From Bianquea renquensis (GTDB taxonomy: Bacteria; Bacillota; Clostridia; Lachnospirales; Bianqueaceae): DNA of 64,000 nt. Below the pieces are notes generated by a model. That model had not been told where the DNA came from and ran no database searches. It was given only the letters and a program-made list of their open reading frames with translations. The stretch lies in contig NZ_JACRSQ010000014.1 of NCBI RefSeq assembly GCF_014384895.1, positions 29,552 through 93,551 on the forward strand, in the 5' to 3' direction. The translations under genes were made by a program, and so were the position numbers. This document shows positions 18,826 through 27,598 of the stretch, one piece after another. Each line of letters opens with the position of its first letter. The first letter of the stretch is position 1.

Positions 18826-19384
18826 CTATATTATCCTTTCTGTTTTTAAAGATATATCGTGGCAGGTATGCAAACGGTATTTTTTATTGCTGTACTTTTC
18901 TATAAATTCTTTGCTTTTTTCTAAATCGTAGTAACAACCTGTGGGTATTTTACGGGTGATGCAATCATTTATGTAGCCTTCATCTCCTGCAAGTATATAA
19001 GTTATATCTTTAGTCGTTATCTCTACTATAGCCGAGCCGACAGAATGACCGCTCCATTTCATAACCTTGATTTGCTGGTCAATTAGGATTTCTTCTTTGA
19101 AAACATTAATAGGCATATTATCGGGAATATATTTTTTCCGTTCAAATATTCTTCCTCGGTTATGTGTACTACAGCATTTTTTAAATGCCCTAACGCTTCA
19201 ATATGGTCGTGATGAGCATAAGTAATTATAACATTGGTTATTTCGTCGGCAGATAAACTGCAAAGGAAATGGGAATTACTTTTTCTTTCGAACCACCAAA
19301 ATAAGCCATATTTTCAGGCAATACCGATTCTGCGTATTTTAAGCAATATAAAGATAATGATTTTTTTAACATATCACATTTCAT
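18826..19384 (-). pseudogene. Metallo-beta-lactamase fold lactonase-like protein, frameshifted
   Basis: Three reading-frame pieces form one protein. The first is MKCDMLKKSLSLYCLKYAES to KEKVIPISF. The second is LSADEITNVIITYAHHDH, with the metal-binding HxHxDH-like motif. The last is the 96-residue C-terminal piece NMPINVFKEEILIDQQ with a second metal-site histidine region (WSGHSVGS). Two single-base shifts separate them, the second in an A-run. It resembles N-acyl homoserine lactonase-type hydrolases. Sequencing error could explain one shift, less easily two. Its place in the operon suggests it once opened a lactone made by the dehydrogenases. Confidence 0.7.
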
Positions 19385-19404
19385 CATAAGACACGATACC
19401 TGAT

Positions 19405-20163
19405 TTAAAAATCAATACTGTCTCTTACGATTTTCATAATACTTAAAAGCGGTTGAGAAGCTGTCGAGAGAGCATCATGCTCATAAACACAAAGAGCCAT
19501 TGAGCAACCAAGTTTTATTCCAAGTCTCCTATGCAAAGAACTTACTCCGCCCGACAAAAATAAAAACGGCGCTCCGAGTTCCTGTTTTAAAAGATTTGTA
19601 ATACGCAGGTTTTCAATTTGTTGCTCCATAGTGTTTGCAGCGGTTACGATTTTAATAATATCCGCGCCCCTACGCTTTTGTTCAAATGCTATTTCAAGAA
19701 CTTTTTCCGCAGGAGCAAATTTGTAAAGATGCGATGACATAAGCACTTCTGCATCCAAACTATGCAGCCTTTCAATAAGCTGCATTTGCTTTTGTATGGC
19801 TTCATCATTGTCGGTGAGTTCTTCAGGGTGTTTGCAAAACAAATCACCCATAACATCACAAAGAGTTGCTCCGTTTTCAGCAAGGGATATGATTCCGTCT
19901 GCTAACTCATCATCAGTAAGATTTTGATTAAAAGCGTATCTGTAATTTGTGACATAGCAAGGTCTGCCTTGCATTTCTGTAAATATTTTTTTATATGTAT
20001 CGGGATTTTGAAATTCAGGCATTAAAGTTTCAACCTGCAATCCGTATGCATCAGCACCAAGACAGTTTGCATTTCTTATTCTGCCAATCGCTGTTTCGGG
20101 TGTTTTACATTGAAGCATAACTGTGAGCATAGGATTACTATGATTTAAAAAAGTTTTTTTCAT
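19405..20163 (-). CDS. Type I 3-dehydroquinate dehydratase-like enzyme
   Basis: Class I aldolase-fold protein of 252 residues resembling type I dehydroquinases. It keeps an acidic residue in QVETLMPE, a histidine in LMSSHLYKF, and a likely Schiff-base lysine in ADIIKIVTAAN, the three positions needed for catalysis in that family. The ATG at 20163 overlaps the stop of the upstream dehydrogenase (TAATG), so the two are coupled; the in-frame ATG at 20172 has poorer support. Inside a catabolic operon rather than with aromatic biosynthesis genes, it may act on another cyclic substrate. Confidence 0.75.
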   Translation of the reverse strand: MKKTFLNHSNPMLTVMLQCKTPETAIGRIRNANCLGADAYGLQVETLMPEFQNPDTYKKIFTEMQGRPCYVTNYRYAFNQNLTDDELADGIISLAENGATLCDVMGDLFCKHPEELTDNDEAIQKQMQLIERLHSLDAEVLMSSHLYKFAPAEKVLEIAFEQKRRGADIIKIVTAANTMEQQIENLRITNLLKQELGAPFLFLSGGVSSLHRRLGIKLGCSMALCVYEHDALSTASQPLLSIMKIVRDSIDF

Positions 20164-20927
20164 TACCAACACCTATTCATAGCATTTCTGCCGCCGTCTA
20201 TCATAATGTTTTCTCCGTTTATAAACTGACCTTTATCGGATGCTAAGAAAAGACACAAATCAACTATTTCCTGAGGTTCGGCAGCTCTGCCTAACAGGGT
20301 TTTCATATTTGCCATAGCAGCTCTTGTCAGAACCGGACCGGGTGACACACATACACAGCGTATTCCGTACTTAGAACCATACTGAGCGATAGATTTTGTA
20401 AGCCCGTACATAAGTCCTGCTTTTGAGGTGGGATAATCAATTCCGTATCCGTCACCTTCTGCACCTGTAATAGAGCCGATATTAATAATAAGACCGCTTT
20501 TTTGCTCTCTCATTTGCTTTAAAACAGCATGTGAAAAATAAAAAGGACCTTTGAGATTTACATCAATTCCCCAATCATAAACATCAATCGGCACATCGGG
20601 GAATTCAGGGTATTTTTCTCTGTCAACATTTTGTATACGCACCGCAGTACCGCCTGCAAAGTTTACCATAACATCAATAGTGCCGAATGCCTCTACAGCT
20701 TTATCTCTAGCTATGCAAACTTGATTATAATCTCTTACATCGCAAACAACGCCAATAGCCTTACCTTTTCCTTTTGCATTAATCTCACAGACCTTTTCTT
20801 TTAAAACATTCTCATTAACATCACACAAGACAGCATTTCCGCCAAGAGAAGCAAAGCTTTGCGCAAAAAGAAGACCCATACCTGATGCGGCTCCTGTTGA
20901 TATTGTTACCTTACCTTCAAAATTCAT
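20163..20927 (-). CDS. SDR-family NAD(P)-dependent oxidoreductase
   Basis: Short-chain dehydrogenase of 254 residues with the cofactor motif TGAASGMG, the structural NFAG motif, a catalytic Ser in NIGSITG and YPTSK as the Tyr-Lys pair. The frame is open to 20984, but the ATG at 20927 gives the normal start and follows AAAGGAGGAATAAGT. It is the first gene of the operon and is divergent from the AraC regulator at 21064. Substrate unknown; oxidation of a hydroxyl on a cyclic or sugar-like compound is likely. Confidence 0.9.
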   Translation of the reverse strand: MNFEGKVTISTGAASGMGLLFAQSFASLGGNAVLCDVNENVLKEKVCEINAKGKGKAIGVVCDVRDYNQVCIARDKAVEAFGTIDVMVNFAGGTAVRIQNVDREKYPEFPDVPIDVYDWGIDVNLKGPFYFSHAVLKQMREQKSGLIINIGSITGAEGDGYGIDYPTSKAGLMYGLTKSIAQYGSKYGIRCVCVSPGPVLTRAAMANMKTLLGRAAEPQEIVDLCLFLASDKGQFINGENIMIDGGRNAMNRCW

Positions 20928-21063
20928 ACTTATTCCTCCTTTGGTTCTATTATACACTGAGTGTAAATAGCGAAAATAATACATTTTTAACTTTTTTGAT
21001 ACTTTGCAGCTATAAAACTTGAAAATTATTGATAAAAGTGGTATGATTTGTACGGTGATATGA

Positions 21064-21825
21064 ATGAATTTATTTAAAAATATAATCGTTGCCGAAATTC
21101 AAAAACCTTTTACGGTTTTTTCAAAAAAAGGAAGAACAGAGCATACCGAGCAGCGCCCTTTTTACGGATTGTCATTCTGTCTTGGCGGACAAATTACTTA
21201 TATGTTCAACGGCAAGAAAATTGTATCCAATAAAAATAATGCTGTTATTTTACCGATGGGTGCAACATACTCACTTCACGGGGATAAAGAGGGTCTGTTT
21301 CCGCTTATAAATTTCAAAGCGCAAAATTTTTCTTGCGATTCTTTTATTGTTATTCCGTTAGACGATTCTACGCAGCATATAAACGATTTCAATAAGCTTT
21401 CAGATTATTTCTTGCGCGAAGATAAATATCTTCAAATATTCAGCTTGTTTTATCACATGTTAGAACGCCTGAATCTTGAACAATCACATACTCAAAATCC
21501 TCTATATCCTGTAATTAATTATTTAGAAAAAAATATTTCAAATCCTGAAATCACTAATATATTTTTAGCAAAAAAGCTTGGAATCAGTGAAGTCTATTTA
21601 AGAAAATTGTTTTCAGCATACTATGGAACTACTCCAAGACAATTTATTATAGATATGCGAATCCAAAAGGCTAAATCACTGCTAACCAACGGAACACACA
21701 CTATTACCTCCATTTCCGAGGAGTGCGGTTTTTCAAGTTTGTATCATTTTTGCAGAGTATTTAAGGATAAAACCGGAATGACCCCCACTGAATACGCCAA
21801 AGCTGGAAAGATTTTCCAAATATAG
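21064..21825 (+). CDS. AraC-family transcriptional regulator
   Basis: Regulator of 253 residues with an N-terminal cupin-like sensing domain (PFYGLSFCLGGQITYMFNG region) and a C-terminal AraC double helix-turn-helix (about 165-250, with SEECGFSSLYHFCRVFKDKT). The gene is divergent from the SDR operon with 136 bases between them, so it very probably controls that operon. Ribosome site is weak (GGTGAT). Strongly AT-rich like the rest of the island. Confidence 0.9.
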   Translation: MNLFKNIIVAEIQKPFTVFSKKGRTEHTEQRPFYGLSFCLGGQITYMFNGKKIVSNKNNAVILPMGATYSLHGDKEGLFPLINFKAQNFSCDSFIVIPLDDSTQHINDFNKLSDYFLREDKYLQIFSLFYHMLERLNLEQSHTQNPLYPVINYLEKNISNPEITNIFLAKKLGISEVYLRKLFSAYYGTTPRQFIIDMRIQKAKSLLTNGTHTITSISEECGFSSLYHFCRVFKDKTGMTPTEYAKAGKIFQI

Positions 21826-21940
21826 GTTATCAAATATTTTAGACTTGTATTTTGAAGTTTGAAACAAAGATTTGATTTTGTTTCGATAAAATAAGCAGTT
21901 ATCTACAAATAAATCGGATGCCAAGAGGTGAAATAAGAAA

Positions 21941-22945
21941 ATGAAAGAAATTAAAGTCCAAATTAATCCTTGCCTGGAATTAATGAATAGTATTCTCTTA
22001 ACAAGTAGATATAATGAGTTAACTAAGCCTTACATTGGATATGGGCTTATGACAGATACAGAAAATGAATATACCGACTCAATAAAATCTTTTTTTCAAA
22101 ATTATAAAAATCATAAAATTTATGAAGTTATAGAAAATATGATACCCCATGGTTTTACTTTTTCACGGCCTGTGGAAATAGCTTTATCATTAGATAGCAG
22201 AGAGCTTTCTATTCGATTCCCCTTATCACCACTATGCATTGAATATAGTGGTGGTATTATAAAAATTAATGAACTATTAGAATTATTAAAGGATTTTGTT
22301 AAAGAAAGTAATTATTTTAGATTTTACGAAAGTAAATTGTACTTCTATGACGCTTATATAAGGAAAGCAAATCAAACAGTCCGATCAAATCCGTTTGTAT
22401 CAATATTAGAAAATGAATTCGGAAAACAGCAGAATTCGTATAACTATGTTATTTCATCTCTTATGAAAGGGAATTTTGGCATTTGTTTTCAAAATAGTGT
22501 AACTAAAAAAGCAGATATATTTTCCGTTTTTTCTTCTGATGATTTCAGCCTTTCACCTGCTATTTTACTTCATGAGTATTCACATTCTTTTATAAATCCA
22601 TTAACAGAAAAATACCATGACATTGTGCAAAAATATCAAGGAACTTATGAAATATTAGCTAAATATAAATTACCTAATTATCTGTCAGGTTATGAAGGTT
22701 GGGAAGAATGTGTTAATGAACATTTAGTTAGAGCAATGACTATATATATACTCAGAAAATGTCAATATACTGAATTGGCAGATCAGTTATTGAATAACGA
22801 TTTATATTGTGGGTATAGGTACATTCCTCAAATTCTTGAAAGATATAAATATTATGACAGCAATCGTAATTTGTATGCTAATTTTGAACATTATTATCCT
22901 ATACTATTAAATGTTTTTTCTAATTATATTACCTCTGCCGAATAA
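21941..22945 (+). CDS. DUF4932-type putative metallopeptidase
   Basis: Protein of 334 residues with a zinc-peptidase signature HEYSH (about residues 208-212) followed by WEECVNEH some 40 residues later, which could supply the third ligand. No signal peptide or membrane segment is visible, so it is probably cytoplasmic. ATG follows AAGAGGTGAAATAAG. It is the most AT-rich gene in the window and sits at the right edge of the island. Physiological substrate unknown. Confidence 0.75.
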   Translation: MKEIKVQINPCLELMNSILLTSRYNELTKPYIGYGLMTDTENEYTDSIKSFFQNYKNHKIYEVIENMIPHGFTFSRPVEIALSLDSRELSIRFPLSPLCIEYSGGIIKINELLELLKDFVKESNYFRFYESKLYFYDAYIRKANQTVRSNPFVSILENEFGKQQNSYNYVISSLMKGNFGICFQNSVTKKADIFSVFSSDDFSLSPAILLHEYSHSFINPLTEKYHDIVQKYQGTYEILAKYKLPNYLSGYEGWEECVNEHLVRAMTIYILRKCQYTELADQLLNNDLYCGYRYIPQILERYKYYDSNRNLYANFEHYYPILLNVFSNYITSAE

Positions 22946-23058
22946 ATGTTTTGTATTTAAAAAAACGGTGCTACTCTTTGGAGGGATATTTCCCTTTGTG
23001 AAAACGGGATACAAGAGACATCGACTTTTATATGAACTATATCGGAATGATACAGTAA

Positions 23059-23090
23059 ACGGAAGGCATATCCGAAAATATGCCTTCCGT
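23059..23090. terminator. Strong hairpin at the end of the AT-rich island
   Basis: ACGGAAGGCATAT (59-71 of this line) pairs perfectly with ATATGCCTTCCGT around a 6-base loop, a 13-bp stem. No long U-tract follows on either strand. It lies about 110 bases past the DUF4932 gene. Confidence 0.5.
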
Positions 23091-23120
23091 TACAACTCAA
23101 CTATACATCCTTATTAAGCC

Positions 23121-23150
23121 GGGGCTTTTTCCCAGCCCCTTGTTTTTGTT
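23121..23150 (+). terminator. Rho-independent terminator
   Basis: GGGGCT and AGCCCC (23121-23126, 23134-23139) followed by TTGTTTTTGTT. It can end plus-strand transcription from the DUF4932 gene before it meets the convergent DUF308 gene. Confidence 0.6.
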
Positions 23151-23187
23151 GCGCCGATCCCTCTTCTCAGCCTCTAAAATAAGCCTG

Positions 23188-23760
23188 TCAAGGCTCGTGA
23201 CCCTCTTCTTTGGCCTGAACCTGCATAGCCCGAAATCGTTTATTCCAATGGGCCATATAGAGCATGGTTGCCAAATTGACAATTCCGTCCACGATCAAAA
23301 TACAGTAGGCATATCGGTCATGGCCCCTATCCGTTTTGAATGGATAGACCAAAATCGCCAGGGCCAATCCCGCCGTCATCAGGGAAATCAGAAGTACGAT
23401 CCACCATTTTTTGCTTTTCATCCGCAAGAGATCCATGGAGTATTGGAGCTTCACAATACTGTCCAAGATCATACAAAAAGCTAAAATTTGGAAAAAGATT
23501 CGGGTGAACTCCTGATTGTTCAACACGGCGAAGAGCCCAATGAGCACACAAGTCACCCCAGCCGAAAATCCGTACCGTTCCGGCTCTACGTACTGTCCGC
23601 GAATAAAATACACTGCAATGTTGATGATACCAGCCATGAGCAGCACAATTCCCAAGGCATAGCAAAGATCCATCAGCGACACATTGGGAAATAACAGTAG
23701 AATGATTCCAATGACCAAATAGCTGACGGATACACATAGGATGTTCAACCTCATATTCAT
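23188..23760 (-). CDS. HdeD/DUF308-type membrane protein
   Basis: Membrane protein of 190 residues with six closely spaced hydrophobic segments arranged as three helical pairs, typical of HdeD/DUF308 proteins, and a hydrophilic cytoplasmic C-terminus. Members are linked to acid stress, but the function is not established in Firmicutes. GGAGG lies a little far from the ATG. Downstream of the alpha-galactosidase gene on the same strand by 55 bases, so possibly cotranscribed. Confidence 0.75.
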   Translation of the reverse strand: MNMRLNILCVSVSYLVIGIILLLFPNVSLMDLCYALGIVLLMAGIINIAVYFIRGQYVEPERYGFSAGVTCVLIGLFAVLNNQEFTRIFFQILAFCMILDSIVKLQYSMDLLRMKSKKWWIVLLISLMTAGLALAILVYPFKTDRGHDRYAYCILIVDGIVNLATMLYMAHWNKRFRAMQVQAKEEGHEP

Positions 23761-23814
23761 TTCCCATCATTCCTCCCTTGTCAAATCAACAGAAGCTTGA
23801 GCAGCCGCCCAAGG

Positions 23815-25977
23815 CTAGACCTGCTGCACTCTTTGGAAAATCATGATGCCAGCATGATTTTCATAGGCCCCCAGTGGAATTTTGAGGCCGGATTTCATTA
23901 ACTCCTCGCCGTAATAGCGCCGTCCGTGGTATTCATAGCAGGCGTCTTGATCCAGCCCTTTCAGCCTGAGCTTCCACTCTTCCCCGTTGTTCTTACTCTC
24001 TGTCTGAAAATGAAATAGAATCGCTCTGGAATCGTCCACAAACATCCACGCTAGGAGGTCCCCCTCAAATGGGCTTTCTAAGCGGAACATGGCGCCAAAC
24101 AGAACCGTTTCCCGCAGCTGTTTATACAGCCGGACATACCGCAATGCCTGCTCTTTCACCGAATCGTTGATTCGGCTCAAGTCAAATTCAAATCCGAAGA
24201 CACCTGACATGGAGACAAGGGCACTGGAATTCAGATACGGATCCTCCGGCTCTGCGTCGGGATTGATTTTGGCAATGTGGGCCGCCATGGAGCAAGCCGG
24301 GTATACAACGGATGTACCATATTGAATCCTATACCGGCCGCGCACCGTGGTATTGTCGCTGGTCCAGGTCTGCGGCATGTAGTAGAGCATCCCCGCGTCG
24401 AACCGACCTCCCCCTCCGCTGCATCCCTCAAAAAGCACATGGGGGAATTGGGATGTGAGGCGCTCCAGAACCTCATACAGCCCCAAGACATATTGATGGT
24501 ATTGCATCTGCGTCTGCGTTTCCGTGATATTGCGATTGCAGTCCCACTTGACATACTCGATATTGGCCGAACCCAGCACCCGACTGACGCTTTCAACCAA
24601 GTATTGGCGCACCTCCGCGCGGGAGAGATCCAGCACCAGCTGATTCCGATTCTCTGTTCGGCCTCGCCCCTCACAGTGGAGACACCAATCCGGGTGCCGG
24701 CGGTAAAGATCGCTGTCCGGCGAAACCATCTCCGGCTCAAACCACAACCCCAACTTCATCCCCATGCCATTTATTTTTTCGGCGATTCCTTTCAGACCGG
24801 AGGGAAGTTTTTTCTCATTGACGGTCCAGTCTCCCAGCGAGGAGTTGTCCGAATTTCGCTCTCCAAACCAGCCGTCGTCGATTACAAAAAGCTCGCACTC
24901 CAGTTCCGAGGCCTTTTGGGCGATCGCCAACAGCTTGTCCTCGTCAAATTTCATCTCCGTCGCCTCCCAATTGTTGGCTACAATCGGACGGACCGCTTTT
25001 CGGTATTGGCCTCGCATCAGCCTTTCCCGGAATATTGCATGATACGTACCGCTCATGCCATTGAGGCCGGCCGGAGAGTACACCATGGCCACCTCCGGAG
25101 TTTGAAAGACGTCGCCGCTATTTAGGGTCCAGTCAAAATTAAAGGCGTTGATTCCCATGGTCACCCGCGTGGAGCCGTTGGAATGCCCCTCTATTTCAGC
25201 GCTAAAGTTGCCGCTGTAAATCAGGGCAAAGCCATACACGCTGCCGGTGGATTCATCCGCGTTTTGGTCCATCAGCGCTACAAAGGGATTGTTCATATGG
25301 CTGCTCATGCCCCGCTTGCTGTCCACCGTATAGATTCCATGGGTCACGGGCACAAATTCTATATTCGTCTCTCTCAGCCAGTCGCCGTGCAGGTGAAGCA
25401 GCTTGTAGCGGTTCCCGCTGAAATCCACGCAGCAAGACTGGGCGGAGAGAAGATGGATCGCCCCCTTGCCCTCATTGCTATATCGGACGCTGCGCGTCAG
25501 AACGTCATAGTCTTCGAAGATTGTATAGGATAGGATGACACGCACCTTAGCCAGCCTGTCATAGAAGGTAAGCTGTAGGGTTTCCGCTTCCCCCGGCTCC
25601 TCCGCATAAATATGTGGAAGGCCCTCCAGTCCAGGCTTCCCCTCCAGAACTTCATAGCCCACGTACTCCAATTCCGTAACGGTTGAGGCATCCTCATGCC
25701 GGATATGGCAAGTGGGAACTCGATAATCCCCGCCGCCAAAAACGCTGAACTCAAATTTCTGGTCCGTGAGAAAGACTTTGTTTTCGCCGGGCAGCGGGAC
25801 GTGAAAGGCTGACGCCCGGTTTACCCCATATTCGTCCGGCAAATGGGTGAGATCCATGTCGTGTTCCAGCCGTTCGCCCCAATATAGGTGGACTAAATAG
25901 CGGTTTTGATAGATTGACATGACATAGCTTGTATTTTTTCCTCGGATGTGGAATTGTGTTCCGCTTACAGTAATCAT
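23815..25977 (-). CDS. GH36 alpha-galactosidase
   Basis: Releases terminal alpha-galactose from oligosaccharides such as raffinose-type sugars. The 720 residues have the GH36 layout: an N-terminal beta-sandwich, a barrel with FVIDDGWFGER, the nucleophile Asp in KWDCNR, the acid/base Asp in TWTSDNTT, and a short C-terminal beta domain. No signal peptide is visible, so it works on imported sugar. A GTG at 25983 is in frame, but AAAGGAG is better spaced for the ATG at 25977. A promoter lies at 26027-26055. Confidence 0.94.
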   Translation of the reverse strand: MITVSGTQFHIRGKNTSYVMSIYQNRYLVHLYWGERLEHDMDLTHLPDEYGVNRASAFHVPLPGENKVFLTDQKFEFSVFGGGDYRVPTCHIRHEDASTVTELEYVGYEVLEGKPGLEGLPHIYAEEPGEAETLQLTFYDRLAKVRVILSYTIFEDYDVLTRSVRYSNEGKGAIHLLSAQSCCVDFSGNRYKLLHLHGDWLRETNIEFVPVTHGIYTVDSKRGMSSHMNNPFVALMDQNADESTGSVYGFALIYSGNFSAEIEGHSNGSTRVTMGINAFNFDWTLNSGDVFQTPEVAMVYSPAGLNGMSGTYHAIFRERLMRGQYRKAVRPIVANNWEATEMKFDEDKLLAIAQKASELECELFVIDDGWFGERNSDNSSLGDWTVNEKKLPSGLKGIAEKINGMGMKLGLWFEPEMVSPDSDLYRRHPDWCLHCEGRGRTENRNQLVLDLSRAEVRQYLVESVSRVLGSANIEYVKWDCNRNITETQTQMQYHQYVLGLYEVLERLTSQFPHVLFEGCSGGGGRFDAGMLYYMPQTWTSDNTTVRGRYRIQYGTSVVYPACSMAAHIAKINPDAEPEDPYLNSSALVSMSGVFGFEFDLSRINDSVKEQALRYVRLYKQLRETVLFGAMFRLESPFEGDLLAWMFVDDSRAILFHFQTESKNNGEEWKLRLKGLDQDACYEYHGRRYYGEELMKSGLKIPLGAYENHAGIMIFQRVQQV

Positions 25978-26026
25978 GAGCACACGTCTCCTTTTCTACC
26001 AAACTTTATTGTTCCAGGCCCTATCA

Positions 26027-26055
26027 AGTATACCATACTCCAATGAAATGGACAA
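26027..26055 (-). promoter_or_regulatory. Promoter of the alpha-galactosidase gene
   Basis: Reverse strand TTGTCC (26050-26055), 17 bases, TATACT (26027-26032). About 50 bases upstream of the start codon. Confidence 0.5.
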
Positions 26056-26102
26056 CGAGAATCTAGTTTTTATCTTTTGGATTGCTTCCAAAAGCTGAAA
26101 GC

Positions 26103-26143
26103 AAAATCCCCACACCAGCATGGAACACTGGGATGGGGATTTT
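26103..26143 (-). terminator. Terminator of the aspS-gatC/gatA/gatB operon
   Basis: AAAATCCCCA (26103-26112) and TGGGGATTTT (26134-26143) form a perfect 10-bp stem, and the reverse strand continues into a T-rich stretch. It is 28 bases past the gatB stop. Confidence 0.75.
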
Positions 26144-26170
26144 ATGGAAGCGCGGCCACGGTCCGGCGCT

Positions 26171-27598
26171 TTATTTCGTATCCAGAAGTCCTCGCAATAT
26201 CTCTTGAATTTGAGCTGGATCTCCCTTGCCCTTTGTCTTCTTCATTGTCTGACCTACCAGCGCCTGGAAAGCAGCTTTCTTGCCGCCGACATAGTCTCTC
26301 ACGATCTTTTCGTTTTCCGCTATGACCTCCTGTGCCGCTGCGGAGAGGATAGCGGGGTCCTGAATCTGCTCCAGCCCTTCCTCCACAACGAGAGTCTCCG
26401 GATCGCGGTCGTCCTCCCACATCATCTGCACAAGCCGTTTGGCGGTGCCGCTGTTGATTCTGCCACTGCCAAAAAGCTGGGCGGCCATAGCCATATGCCC
26501 CGGATTGATGGGAATTCGGATCGCCTCCTTATCCGTGTGCCGCGCAATCTCAGACAAAATCAGATTCGCCAAAAGCTTAGGATACTGCGTTTTTCCCACT
26601 GCCATCTCGAAATAATCTGCCGTGGCGCGGTCAGCCGCCAGGAGTTCCGCATCATGGGCGCTAATTGCATACCGCTGCACGTATTCCTTTTTCCTCTGGT
26701 CCGGCAAAATCGGGATACTGGCCTGGATAGCTTGCAGCCGCGATGGCAAAACGCGGATGGGCACAAGGTCCGGGTCCGGAAAATAGCGGTAGTCCTGGGC
26801 ATCCTCTTTGGATCGCATGGAATATGTCTTCCCCGAAGCCTGATCAAACCGCCGGGTCTCCTGCACGATGGCCTCCCCCTTTTCCAACAGCTCCACTTGC
26901 CGGCCAAATTCGTACTCAATAGCCTTTTGGATGAATTGGAATGAATTCAGATTTTTCATCTCCGTCCTCGTTCCCAGCTCTTTCACCCCTTTTTTCCGCA
27001 CCGATAGATTTACGTCACAGCGGAGAGACCCTTCATTCATCTTACAGTCGGAAACTCCCGTGTAGAGCAAAATCGACCGCAATTTCTGCACATACGCCTT
27101 GGCCTCCTGGGACGACCGGATATCCGGCTCTGAGACGATCTCAATCAGGGGAACCCCGCACCGATTGCAGTCCAGAAGGGTCCCCTTCTGTTCATCATGA
27201 ATCAGCTTGCCGGCGTCCTCCTCAATATGAATTCGCGTAATGCCCACGCGCCGGGTTCCCTCCTCCGCCTCCACATCCAAATATCCGTGCTCACAGAGAG
27301 GTAAATCATACTGTGAAATCTGATACGCCTTGGGCAGATCCGGATAGAAATAATTTTTCCGGTCCTGCTTGGAATAGGATGCTATGGTACAGTTCAGGGC
27401 CAAACCCGCTTTCATGGCATACTCCACCACCTGTTCATTGAGCACGGGCAAAGTTCCCGGCATCCCCATACAAACAGGACAGCACTGGGTATTGGGCTCT
27501 GCCCCAAAGGTTGTGGGACAACTGCAAAATATCTTCGTCGCGGTCTTCAGTTCCACATGAACTTCCAAACCAATGACCATCTCATAGTCTTGCCGCAT
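26171..27598 (-). CDS. gatB: Asp/Glu-tRNA amidotransferase subunit B
   Basis: The subunit of GatCAB that binds and activates misacylated tRNA. The N-terminal cradle domain is clear (YEMVIGLEVHVELKT, with CSCPTTFGAEPN and CPVCMG zinc-site regions), and the C-terminal helical and tail (YqeY-like) domains bind tRNA (EKIVRDYVGGKKAAFQALVGQ). At 475 residues it is of normal length. Start at 27598 after GGAGGT; it overlaps the end of gatA by 17 bases, so translation is coupled. Confidence 0.97.
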   Translation of the reverse strand: MRQDYEMVIGLEVHVELKTATKIFCSCPTTFGAEPNTQCCPVCMGMPGTLPVLNEQVVEYAMKAGLALNCTIASYSKQDRKNYFYPDLPKAYQISQYDLPLCEHGYLDVEAEEGTRRVGITRIHIEEDAGKLIHDEQKGTLLDCNRCGVPLIEIVSEPDIRSSQEAKAYVQKLRSILLYTGVSDCKMNEGSLRCDVNLSVRKKGVKELGTRTEMKNLNSFQFIQKAIEYEFGRQVELLEKGEAIVQETRRFDQASGKTYSMRSKEDAQDYRYFPDPDLVPIRVLPSRLQAIQASIPILPDQRKKEYVQRYAISAHDAELLAADRATADYFEMAVGKTQYPKLLANLILSEIARHTDKEAIRIPINPGHMAMAAQLFGSGRINSGTAKRLVQMMWEDDRDPETLVVEEGLEQIQDPAILSAAAQEVIAENEKIVRDYVGGKKAAFQALVGQTMKKTKGKGDPAQIQEILRGLLDTK

